Source of the DNA: Sulfidibacter corallicola
GTDB taxonomy: Bacteria; Acidobacteriota; Holophagae; Acanthopleuribacterales; Acanthopleuribacteraceae
Direction of reading: 5' to 3'
Assembly (NCBI RefSeq): GCF_017498545.1
Contig: NZ_CP071793.1
Span: forward strand, 7,143,001 to 7,207,000
Length of the DNA stretch: 64,000 nt
In this document: in pieces, positions 12,001 to 18,300 of the stretch
How the letters are laid out: each line of letters opens with the position of its first letter
How positions within the stretch are numbered: the first letter of the stretch is position 1
Notes under the pieces: model-generated
The model's input: the letters and a program-made list of their open reading frames with translations, nothing else
Databases searched by the model: none
What the model was told of the DNA's origin: nothing
Made by a program: the position numbers and the translations under genes

Positions 12001-12292
12001 TGATGGCCATGTCCGCGGCCGGCACCGAAAAGGTTTGTTCGACGAAGTTACCCGGCCCGGTGAGCGAGGCGCGCAGGGTCATGCCCGCGCGTAGATCACC
12101 GTCGTAGCGAAGCTGAACGACCGGGTCGACCTCGGCACCGCCAAGCAGCAGCACCTGATCCGGGTTCTCGATCGTCAACCCCATGGTACCGATATGAAAT
12201 TCTTCCGCGAAGCGTTGGGACTCCCGGGGAGAAGTGCCCTCCGTTTCAGAAGTGGCGAAAAGCAGACTTAGGATGAGAAGCGCAGAAAACAT
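1..12292 (-). CDS. Giant secreted protein, carboxypeptidase-regulatory-like and Ig-like repeats with a C-terminal beta-helix-like region (3' end outside window)
   Basis: One minus-strand frame reads from an ATG at 12292 to the left edge with coherent protein sequence at every place I translated, giving at least 4,097 residues with no stop in the window. Residues 1-20 (MFSALLILSLLFATSETEG) look like a signal peptide. A Gly/Ser-rich linker lies near residue 224. Roughly residues 860-2,860 are a long series of beta-sandwich modules with the pattern G-x-V-x-D-x2-G-x-P-x3-A-x-V followed by D-G-x-F and P-x-G-x-Y, as in carboxypeptidase regulatory-like/Cna-B-like domains. Residues about 2,900-3,200 are Ig/cadherin-like. 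After that come low-complexity strands with repeated 'GGGRIAI' turns, like a beta-helix surface protein. It is probably exported and acts in adhesion or as a surface scaffold; that role is inferred. I found no catalytic motif. The ribosome site is weak (GAGG 9-12 bases upstream). Confidence 0.85.
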   Translation of the reverse strand, partial: MFSALLILSLLFATSETEGTSPRESQRFAEEFHIGTMGLTIENPDQVLLLGGAEVDPVVQLRYDGDLRAGMTLRASLTGPGNFVEQTFSVPAADMAITLPRALFTEEGPYVLRDVQLHYEGETLTLANPSEATIQVLEELIVGRVEVNELSREDLQALGYAFNEDDFRSINFNLSLIVGSNEVDVDVPVLLPRNEHSSFEPKVIVDPIQPYFRSFVVREPLGGGSGGGNGSSETTPIATERYLMSLLVIPGKFHYMKNHFNLSAIVLNAAPDGFDVRVTDLKSEIRLPDATRYGVPVQLAPGGDQQLRRDMVNLGEDGVAATEDDRADIAGGEEAVAEYLLTGEISGMYEVAVDITGEVALPQGTETVRTSSVGTVYVRSPEFSVTFEHPDAVAEGEPYDLFMHITNVGTVPLQSFSVSLDPFRLTGVEIENGWNPNQTLPDLAPGAQGTLHYRMRSLVNGKVIASYYRVEGGVDRALQLSVGVSPRGERISPYVLNFPAEFDQIEAALREPLKRYAKALMDLAQMADDELPVGLAPLPGAIPRAYNEGLVRAVQGAAFGNDLDQIHAQLWARTMRSQNDLPEMDRFRRHTVRLGEPDLDAAFATVLSQFADGRSATSLLQFLLRETEGTPGLFLGLIESDQPLDVTIRDGRGAVMDSQGARDIPFGGLFPLGSNRHLVWLSNLEATPRLSLTPQSPDTPANIRVLATLTNVHTATTATDTDDEYLADTEALDPHVTRFWDSGTRSMTTLMEVGFDLDRNLMQHVSDGSDASTTASAFAETPFALAGVQQLTPRHNVAADVYGRDLVFRFTKPLDLTALGDLGDHLEINGEPVAAAVLQDDGRILTVAAHMPLGPYRTIHYNLRNLTAVDGTLLESASGTLEGSTFFSGVTVAGRVADRNGTDLTQAQVFLWQDLVDANDQGTSYEHRNAVILHTVAPDADGRFGFDFVPFYPFSAVWDDYQVPPDNPAWDRLSEAIQSLRSFKIGILLPDGRYREETFHPQAVGQEVETEFAFLQQGEIYGRVQHEDGRPVAYTPVVLNPQTSIYGTQVTETDADGRYRFTGVEVGQVLIKTQSEDGHIGMRGVFLTQNTSPLEVNIAFTEGAGTISGRVTTLIDGVETPVADAWVGWAVYGTNPLEFRAQPNWVSGFPYTHLTRTDGDGNFLFANAPVGTGTLWSYRRDLGLLQATASLVADQAVAQNLVYIDHAAKTGSISGQVVDLNGFAVANIKVACQSRWTVAGADGRFTLRDIPHLPSTYVAAHRKDPVTGDIALYGGVRVSLTEETPDIAGLEIVVRPPSRVSGRYLDVANQPIPFSPIYNPSTGELKGRPFAYTDGAGNWSGVLFSGAESPTPIDNAGVGAHDFTGLRPPVIAHTHTWVPLTGREDVIVREEPQSELVVRLVDASGFPVIGRVTVTGSLPDTSQNGPGMPIEDSVIYSVITDGEGRIHLDRLNTRETTVWGSNPLLGETEKYTYIPTALAPGEDPREIVLAFAGEAEPSNLFGRIFDVDTTSPAPQGTIVEAYVSGVRARTTVDEEGWYRFETLVDSQTKKVVDLRVYHPDTQHLAMAKIQLDRDLRFRHDLILNRRGTVQVRVVDHDGTPVDYAGIELVYPDLITNNTDDPLTQRRVARTLQLTPSQPVASFDLVPVGTITLAANAGNGLIAAETFGLPADGEPVEITLRLERAVTVSGRFIDHAGDLIAEAEVALQRERDVLLQKLTGALGAADEGRFLFEGLPMRPYTLRGTDPATSLEGHLEVTPTLYRPNPDVTLQIDPVTHLDGLVLYDGQPLANATVELRQRGRSLFTGSDSEGRYSFTNLALGTYELHSYHSSVSARARVKVRLDRAHETTTQNLEYATMVDLDLQLQLADGRPPARLQVMLRQGDLIVGHAFTDVDGRVSFKNLPRTHLNVRAKDEVHHHELDTDIVLTDADGGHTERTVTFAGTGVVHGFVRDETGAPLSLPVRVGLMWYGGGESMKMVWVDSLADGSFRYNRAPLGKSIRVIATEPVSLQAASKTVQLDTHGEEVLADLTFRATTFAGGTVTYADGTPVPYAKVWVERPAYIDTQADALGRFQLAPIVTGEVSLFAKDPFSPRQAATLLVTHAAEGEDPQPHHDLELQLGGVADITGTVTLSDGTPVTHGHVTLTMAGSEARKTTSLFGDGSYYFQYIPVGEVTLTAYDADRGTTSTLPVTIDAATDGQTYTADLGFQPSFFLGGTVRVNGSQTPIANALVELWRQRATGAGYDRVYSTTTSDLGVFGLDHVYPGVYLLVAQDENLDYVLKESLTVQAADREDLDLYLNPTAYLVGTVLDTRDRIMPGGTVQLLTTTGRLVGSDIITATGQFRFDDVPTGNFVLQVRDAFIAVEQNVTLVSGANAVTVRTQATVDLTGDLIYQSDTARLATWRIVSGELWRGGHVAADGSFSIPRLPVGSTYQLEISAGTSHRTWDLGAPTDDLNLGTLYLDGTAPTIDAPAGGYTLDSLPFTVTIPIDETDQDSAIDPALTYLMTGGLSLAAHTTLEADGLRFHLDQVPTGLSQGENTLRVFAGNSSAAKAYREVPLHIQLDGPTLHLSLDVGTDSGPFQIQLNDQAPIDAVDDQVYLHEVPTGTHELRLRTATRGRYTSVQVDGHPLTQTHFLFLHPMGGYQGIVTHPNGSPAIGAIVRADGVPTTTDQDGRYVLDLLTLNRAHAITVEAPGRFGYLDAPSLQQAGAISTGHDIQLQGLAQVSGQVLDTNEVDVIANATVTLSYPDLPEHFWQTTQADASGNYSFTDVIARTLRLTATDPVSGRVGIETIEDLQPELSRTQDLILEPAGAISGVVRDAQSDPVTGFALRVLDSDQVLAEVTTETDGSFAIANLPYGDYTLDGESQALLVYVQQAFTLDRETLDLGDLSFQVDQIPVVDSVSVPTAINPTLTQLMTIHASDDRHLAEIRLTYDGNPGHVDRKVVSGTSGSFSTSFDLPDDLPEGNMAYRVEVEDHFGQIGVHTGTVQIVHDLTGPTITLYEPTQNSAVTEGDPLTVVFKMADPLGVAESYLTYGSERLPLTAQDYDPNTDRTTVQTRVPGVDADGPITLDIVGVDGLGNESRLALQLDVANRNAVDGPDVTFVSPLPDQPLPFHLETGFTLDLDIRLHDADGLSDYRVTVANEELGTGSLFENDFTFTASYVIPESLRAATSFEVTVTTRDLGGNETVRTITVNRIDGTRFDGANPLVRTRLDARDLPNTVILDGGEHILDGAFSLDNLVLVQGAVLTQTTSDRTDIHQVAGSHLNVAQHLVVDSRSRIDVSTKGFQNAMLYSPDIAEAGHGGANGGDPWLNPGSIVEPTTVGSWQGGGAIHLEAGTLWLQGGVHANGVNTGSLYNGSGGSLWLQAGAIHGFARVTANAYPEGESAGSQLDGSGGRIAIWGDPADLRVEAFGARDGGAGTVFVRRPDATKVDGFDDRLIVADHPDNSGQNQTPLVGIRGVLDTDMTLTRDVPFGPDTVDRLSLPRLTGFDRFTGMFVWAEGTPEVRGRVARSEGDLVYSDPNVSFPNFQPGDTLVIGFPYDAVEVRDGATLLQQDTAIPTGLGFHDARWELPDGLNLFLRGDETFTGVCTLRGQWSADHFQLDADQILYLDGNITANQLTIPADATLALEDRRDEGAIALSAPIMDIAGTLTAVQRLNGTRHHGGRESRAAALDVVSGSFYRAESFAGAHGGRVTLDFTNLDLTGTIDVSGQGNAGGGSAGGAIRLTGTSLTGSGSLKAHGYRYSGHGAGGGRIAIHVDDLTGWTGAATSFGWHQSSTNSGNKPGGAGTVFYRTSAWPLGRLVVDNGGMQSEADGTVLPSFGTRQAASTGDGTSIGGSFPAYNDFAGLWVAVDGQDPARVASHTSVQLLPETSFPAVTSGQSYEGIYQFDVLEVRNGATLYATDRIVIHGELIRDGGTINAVVEEPGGSDAVVLTDGATELVVDDGTRAYELDNFHLTVDFAMDVDRITLRNGASLTYKQAIRVATLEADNATVLAQVAGEGFALTADDVTLANGSLWTVADAYNNGVSTVSYPLRASISATLSVDASSTITVSDKLKNTDYPVWHNKRYTGEAHGGYSRMNLTENGHRVDHEATG

Positions 12293-13307
12293 GAAGGCAG
12301 ACCTCGGCGACAGACCTTTCTTCCGGGAAAGCGGAAAAGGCCTTCGAAATGTGGACAAATAAATGGGGGCGGCGCGGGGCGTAGCCTGGCCGCAGCGGTA
12401 CCATGCGGTTCGGAGAACCGACACACCGGAAAACCCCTTTGGGCGGGGTGCGGATCGCGGGGGATCAGTTAGGGATGTGGGCGGTCATGGTGAGCGCATG
12501 TCGAATAACTGAATGATTCGATCCAGAGGAGACATGACTCCGGCATCAGAGGGTCGTTTTGAAAAAGCTCCGCATGGGGTTCCTCGAAGGAGCGACCGTC
12601 GGGGTTGCGATGCTCAAATTTATGTGGGAGATGTATTTTTCTCGATGTTTGTTTTCAACCCGGCCTCGCGGCTCCTTTTGATTTTCTTGTTGTGATCAAA
12701 TGACGTAAAGACGGTGTGGTGACGCCTTGGTTCGATCATTAGACGTCTTATTATAATCAAAAAGACTTATTTTGGTAGCATTAAAATCGAAAATGTTACT
12801 TCTTATTTTCGTTTTACCGAGCTTCCGCCCGCTGGTGAAAGCCTGGTCCCACGTCCAACGAAACCATTTTCTCAAAAGTTATTGACAGCCCTTGTCTCAA
12901 TCTCGTTTTTTCATGAACGGGGGAGGGGGTGCCATCGCTTCAGGACCGGCCGAGAAACCGGTCAAATCGCCGTTTTCCAAAACCGAACGCCGGTGCGGAA
13001 ATGCCGCACCAAGTCGACGCCACCGAGCCAACCGTGCTCGGTCGATTCATCGACTACGCGACGACCGTGAAGGGTCAATCGCGGTGAAACCCGGGAGCGA
13101 ACACCGTTCGATAGCGAAAAATCGCGCAAAAAGCGGCTTTTTCCACTGCTGCGGGGTGGCAAAAAACCTAACAAACGCTCGGTGAAATTTTTTAGTTGTT
13201 TGTATCAAGCTAGTTACGCCGAACGTGACGGGTGGTATCGGCGTTGCTCCTGGGAGCCGGCGCTTGAGTCAATCAAGCCGATCTTCGATCCATTTGGGAG
13301 TTTCTGC
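12293..13307. other. Intergenic region between the divergent giant gene and OmpW-like gene
   Basis: About 1 kb without a credible gene. The stretch 12710-12810 is strongly AT-rich compared with the surroundings, which suits promoters for the two divergent genes. A perfect TTGACA stands at 12882-12887, but nothing like TATAAT lies 16-18 bases further on. Short ORFs here lack ribosome sites and protein-like composition. Confidence 0.6.
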
Positions 13308-13949
13308 ATGAAAAAATATCTTGCAATCCTGTTCGTAACCCTGTCCGCGTCTTTGGCATTTGCCGGTGACGGCGACTTCCTCGTGCGCGGGCGCCTCATC
13401 AACGTGGCACCCAACGATGATTCCTCCGACATCCTGACCACGGGGACTCACGTAACGGTCGATGATGCCTTTGTCCCGGAAGTGGACCTCACCTACTTTT
13501 TCAACAAGAATTGGGGTCTGGAAATCATCGCGGCCACATCGCCCCACGACATCAGCACCGAGAGCGGTGCCCTGGGTGGCGCCGATGCCGGTGAAGTATG
13601 GGTCCTGCCGCCCACGCTGACCCTGCAGTATCACTTCGGGAAAGACAAAGCGGTCGACGTATACGCGGGTCTGGGCATCAACTACTCCCTGTTTTACAAC
13701 TACGACATTTCCGACGATCTCAAGGGGCTCGGCGTATCGGACATCGATTTCGATTCTTCCTTCGGATTGGCCGGAAACCTCGGTGTCGATTTCAAGCTCA
13801 CTGAAAAATGGGTATTCAACCTGGACTTGAAATACATCGACATCGCCACCGACGCCGACTTGGAGCTGGAAGCGGGTGGCATCCTGGACACGCTGGACGT
13901 AGATATCGATCCGTTGGTCGTCGGTATCGGTGTCGGCTATCGTTTTTAA
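13308..13949 (+). CDS. OmpW-family outer-membrane beta-barrel protein
   Basis: The 213-residue product begins with a signal peptide (MKKYLAILFVTLSASLAFA). It then gives amphipathic strands typical of OmpW: an N-terminal 'GDFLVRGRLINVAP' segment, a 'PEVDLTYFFNKNWGLE' hairpin, 'PPTLTLQYHF' and a C-terminal strand 'LVVGIGVGYRF' ending in Phe, the usual barrel-assembly signal. OmpW proteins are eight-stranded barrels with a hydrophobic lumen that pass small hydrophobic molecules across the outer membrane. The start at 13308 was chosen because GGGAG lies 9 bases upstream and the signal peptide begins there. An in-frame upstream start at 13182 would add 42 residues that do not look like protein. 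The gene stands alone, and no clear terminator follows. Confidence 0.9.
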   Translation: MKKYLAILFVTLSASLAFAGDGDFLVRGRLINVAPNDDSSDILTTGTHVTVDDAFVPEVDLTYFFNKNWGLEIIAATSPHDISTESGALGGADAGEVWVLPPTLTLQYHFGKDKAVDVYAGLGINYSLFYNYDISDDLKGLGVSDIDFDSSFGLAGNLGVDFKLTEKWVFNLDLKYIDIATDADLELEAGGILDTLDVDIDPLVVGIGVGYRF

Positions 13950-14744
13950 TACATTGTAGAAAGAGCTGTTGTCGACGCCTGCTGGTACCACGTGAGTCAC
14001 GATTCGCGGTCCGAAGAGGCCGTGGCCGGGCGGCGTCGCCAACCTGAGACGAGGCACATCGCACAAGAGAGCCGCCGAGAGGGAAAACCATGAGCCATGC
14101 ACCGGGAGCAAAAGGGTGGCATCGGCGATCTCGGCGGTTTTCGGTTGATGGAGGGTTGTTCACGATCAGGCCAGGTCGTGGTGGGACGGATTTTTTTTAC
14201 CACAGAGTCCACAAAGATCACGGAGAGAGAACCGGAGGCCCCATTCATCTGCGAAACATTCACCTTCTTCCTTACCGGAGTCGTCGGCATTCAGAATGTT
14301 GAAATTTTTCCCTCCCGAAACCTTGGAAGTCACCATTCGCCGAAGTTCCATCGATTCGACGGTTGATTTTCTTGGTAAAAATGTGTCCTTTGGGATTTCC
14401 GGGTACTTTCAAGAAACTGCCTCTTTCGGACTCATCTTTGGCTAAAAAAGTCTGTCCACGAATCACACCGATTGACACGAATTAAAAAAAGCGACATCGG
14501 ACCCCTATTCCAAACTATTCGAAGGGCCGGCGGTATTGCGAGAATGATTCGGTGGACATGCTTTGATTCGTGTCAATTCGTGGACAAAGTGGTCGCGCTC
14601 CTAGAAGCCGATAAAGTGTTTCTTCCCTGTTAAGGGAGGGTCGATCTCCTCAGCCACTTCCAAGAAACCACCTGGGTCACTCTTCCGGGGATATGGCAAC
14701 CAGAGCCTCCTCCGGCGCTTCGCGCTCATCTCCGGGTGCTCTGG
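13950..14744. other. Noncoding region with dispersed repeat fragments
   Basis: No gene is supported in this stretch. It holds a degenerate direct-repeat element at about 14186-14226 of the type 'ACCACAGAGTCCACAAAG' and an inverted pair at 14454-14586 (separate entry). The short ORFs have no ribosome sites and overlap on both strands. Confidence 0.6.
14454..14586. repeat. Inverted pair of CACGAATT-type dispersed repeats
   Basis: The left arm (about 14454-14484) reads GTCCACGAATCACACCGATT and then GACACGAATT. The right arm (about 14562-14583) is the reverse complement of GTCCACGAATTGACACGAAT. The arms face each other across about 80 bases. Elements with this wording are scattered in intergenic DNA of many bacterial genomes, and no function is known to me. 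Confidence 0.6.
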
Positions 14745-15015
14745 GAACTCTCTTGAAACAAAGTGGTGTATTCAACCTGAGCTGGGTCTTGCCATCGTCA
14801 AATCTTGATCAGGAAGGTAGGAATGATGGAAACCAGGAAAAGCAGGACTATGATGTGTACCAATTCCGGTCCTTTCCTGGTTTCCGATGTTTCTGGGTTT
14901 CTGCTAAATTTTTCGGATGAACGACCCATGGCCCTTCGCGAGAAATCAGGTGGTCTGTTTCTTTCTCGAAATCGAGTTGGGTGTGCCCGCTGGTTCGCGG
15001 CTCTTATGTAACAAA
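14745..15015 (+). repeat. Long dispersed repeat, copy A
   Basis: About 270 bases that recur in inverted orientation at about 32745-33025. By eye the copies are nearly 90% identical through long blocks, for example TCAAATCTTGATCAGGA and ACGACCCATGGCCCTTCGCG. Both keep an internal inverted repeat, GGAAACCAGGAAA facing TTTCCTGGTTTCC (about 14830-14885 here), so a stem-loop is conserved. The right end, with TTTCTTTCTCGAAATCGAG, recurs again near 32430-32480 on the other strand. No reading frame is conserved with synonymous-only changes, so I regard it as noncoding. Confidence 0.8.
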
Positions 15016-15049
15016 CTCTGTAAAGCTCGAAGATAAAGATAAAAACCTA

Positions 15050-15195
15050 AAAAGACGGATGTGCGGGGAGTTCTTCGAAAAATGTCGGCCCGGCGCCCTG
15101 GGTCGGCCCGGCGGGCCAACTTACTGCAACGACGCCCCTCTCACAAATGCGGGAACTCCCAAACGATTCGCTTCGATTAGTTACCCACCTGAAAC
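15050..15195 (-). repeat. Hairpin element of the 149-bp family, single copy, minus orientation
   Basis: Read on the minus strand, this stretch has the family order: CCCGCATTTGTGAGAGGGGC, then a stem-loop GTTGGCCC-GCC-GGGCCGAC, then a second GGGCC stem and a TCGAAG block. It lies directly downstream of long repeat copy A, the same association as at 32.6-33.0 kb. It is noncoding. The window from 15196 to 15337 holds no recognisable feature. Confidence 0.75.
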
Positions 15196-15337
15196 CCGGG
15201 CCCCCGGCCTGGGCAACGACTCTGTGGTAAAAAAAGACTTACACGTAAAACCTTCAGCACCGATCTAGCAACACCCTTACCTTCAGTGGTAAAGAAATTA
15301 CATCATCGGCGTTGGGACATCCACCCTCCACCCATCA

Positions 15338-18300
15338 TTACAGAGGCGGTGACTTCAGCGTGACGCGGGTGCCCTGGCTGCCGTCGATATCCAGCTCGCC
15401 ACCGATGCGCGCCGCCCGCATCGCCATGTTGCGCAACCCGTGACCCGCGCTCTGGTGCTCCGGATCGAAGCCGATCCCGTTGTCCTGCACCACCATGCTG
15501 AACTGATCCTGGTCGTGCACGATGTGGATCCGCACACGGGTGGCCTGGGCGTACTTGACCGCGTTGTTCAGCGCTTCCTTGAAGACGAGGTACAGGTGGC
15601 GCCGCTTCTCCGGCGAAATGTGCGCCTGTTCCGCCGCGTTGCCCTGCACTTCCATGTCCCAGTCCATCTCGCCCAAAAGGATTTGGGCCGTTTCGCGCAG
15701 TTTGACGATCAGGTGCTGCGAGGTGTCGTTGCGGGCGTCGATCGACCAGATGATGTCGCTGAACGAACGGACCACCGATCGCGACAACTCACCAATCCGC
15801 TGTGCCTTGCCCTGCGCTTTCTGGGACAGGCCCGGCGCCTGGCTGACCCACTCCGAGGCCATCGACAGGCGCGTCAACATGGCGCCGATATCGTCGTGCA
15901 GGTCACTCGCGATCTGGGTGCGGAGCCGTTGCACCGCCGCGTGGTTTCCGGCCAGCTTGAGATGCAGCCAAACCCGGGAAATCAGTTCTTCCTTCGAGAA
16001 CGGTTTGGCCAGGTAGTCGTTGGCGCCCACGTTGAAGCCGGTGACCACGTCGCCGACCTGGTTCTTGGCCGTCAGGAAGATGATCGGCAACTGGTTCGGC
16101 GAGAACCGCTCGCGCACCCGCCGGCAGACGTCCAGGCCGGAGAGCCGCGGCATCATGATGTCCAGCAGCACCAGGTCGAACGCGTGAGTTTCGATTTCGG
16201 ACAACACCCGTTCGCCGTCCACCGCTTCGCTGATGTCGCAGCGGAACGCGTGCAATTGCTGGCGCAAGACCTGGCGATTGACGGGCTCGTCATCGGCGAT
16301 CAGCACCCGAAAGCGGCGCTCCGGCAGTTCCAGACGGACCTGGTCGTCCGTCGAGCCCGGCAACAACGCAGCCACGTCGCCCTGCAGGATGACCTCGAGT
16401 TCGCCGTCAGCCGGCGCTTCGGAACGCTCTTGGACAGGCATGGCCGTCTCGGCTAGGGCCTTTCGCTCCGGGTCGCCCGCCATCGGCAGTCGGAACCAGA
16501 ACCGGCTGCCGCGATCCAGTTCCGAAACCACGCCGATGACGCCCCCGTGCAGCTCCACCAGACGACGGGTGATCGCCAATCCCAGACCGGTACCGCCGTA
16601 GCCGCGTTCCTCGGATCCGTCGGCCTGCTCGAACGATTCGAAAATCTGGTCGAGCGCCTCGGCGGGAATGCCCATCCCGGTATCGGTCACGCTGACCTCC
16701 ACCTGGGCTCGCGCCGTGCCGGACGCTTCGACCATGCGGGCCGCAACCACCACCGAACCGGATGTCGTGAACTTGATCGCGTTGCCCACCAGGTTGGTGA
16801 GAACCTGCAGGATGCGGTTCTCGTCGGCGGGGATGGGAGGCAGGTCGAGCGGAATCTCGTTGCGAAGCGCCAAATCCTTGCCGGTGGTCAAGTTGCGGGT
16901 GAGGTTGAGCACCACCTCGGTCAGGCCGTGCAGGTCGATGTGGCTGTAGTGCAACAACAGCCGGTTGTGCTTGATCTGCGAAAAATCCAGAAGATCGTTG
17001 ACCAGGTGGAGCAATCGTTTGCCGCTGCTGTGGATCATGGCCAGGTTTTGGCGGGCCTCCCCGGGCAGGATCCCGGCGGCGCCGTCCAGCAGCGATTCGG
17101 CCAGGCCGCTGATGGCGTGGAGCGGCGTGCGCAGCTCGTGGGACGTATTGGCCAGGAACTCGTCCTTGAGACGGTCCAACCGGCGAAGCTTGTCGACCAC
17201 CTCGCGCTCGTAGGTCAGCTTGCGGCGATTCCAACGGATGTAGCTCCAGCCCAATGCCAGCAACACCGAGCCGTAGAGCGAATAGGCGTACCAACTCTTC
17301 CACGGGGGTGGGTGGATGCGGATCTGGATCTCGGCCGGCGTCTCGTTCCAGACACCGTGGTTGTTGGCGGCCTTGACCCGAAACGTGTAGGTGCCGGCAT
17401 CGAGATTCATGTAGGTCACGTCGTTCTTGTTGCCGAGCTCGCGGTAGGCCTCGTCGAAGCCCACCATTTGAAAAGCGTAGCGGTTTTCCTCGGGATCGGT
17501 GAACTCCAGGGCGGCGAACTCGAAGGCGAACACCGGGTGCAGGTGACTGAGTTCGATGGTGTCGACCTGGTTGATGTGACCGCGCAACGGCCCGTTCACC
17601 GGATCGATCGCCACCGAGCGGTTGAACAGCTTGAAATCGGTGAACACCACGCTGGGAAGTTGGAGGTTCGGACGGAGATCCATGGGATCGAACTGATTGA
17701 ACCCGCGGGAGCCGCCAAAAAAGATGGTCCCGTCGCGGCCGCGGAAATAGCACTGCTCGCCCACGTCGTCGTTGAGCAGTCCATCGCCGCTGTCGAAGTT
17801 GAGAAAGGTTTCGGTGGTCGGGTTGAAGCGGCACAGGCCCGTGTTGGTGCCAAGCCAGAGGTAGTCGCGGCCGTCGACCACGATCCCTTTGACCTCCTGG
17901 CCGGGAAGGCCGTCCTCGAGGGTGAAATGACGAAAGGCGTCGGCGTTGGGGAGGTAGAGGCTGAGGCCCTCGGAACTGCCGAACCATACCCGAGTTGCGG
18001 GATCGACGGCGATGTCGTAAATGGAATCGTGTCGAAGCGAGTGAGGATCTTTGGGGTCGTGCTGGTAGAAGCGGCGCTCGCCCGTGCTGCGATCCAGACG
18101 GCAAACCCCGTCCTGCAGGCTGGCCAGCCAGAGGCGCCCCTGGGCGTCTTCGGCAATCGCGCGCACCGATCCACGCGACAGGGAGTAGGGGGCGTCGGGC
18201 AGATCCTCCAGCCAATAGAAACGCTCGGTGGTGCGATCGAAAAAGCTGGCACCCTTGCCGTTGGTACCGCACCAGATGAAGCCCAGCGAATCTTCGAACA

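Noticed and set aside
14..12094. Very long plus-strand open frames (1,372 and 2,194 codons) opposite the giant gene
   Set aside because: They use the same triplets as the minus-strand gene read backwards; strong GC-biased codon use removes stops on the opposite strand. Their translation is a monotonous Gly/Val/Asp/Arg mixture without domains or signal peptide, while the minus frame gives a signal peptide and clear modules.
12882..12910. Promoter with perfect TTGACA
   Set aside because: No acceptable -10 box at 16-18 bases, and the next plus-strand gene begins 400 bases further on.
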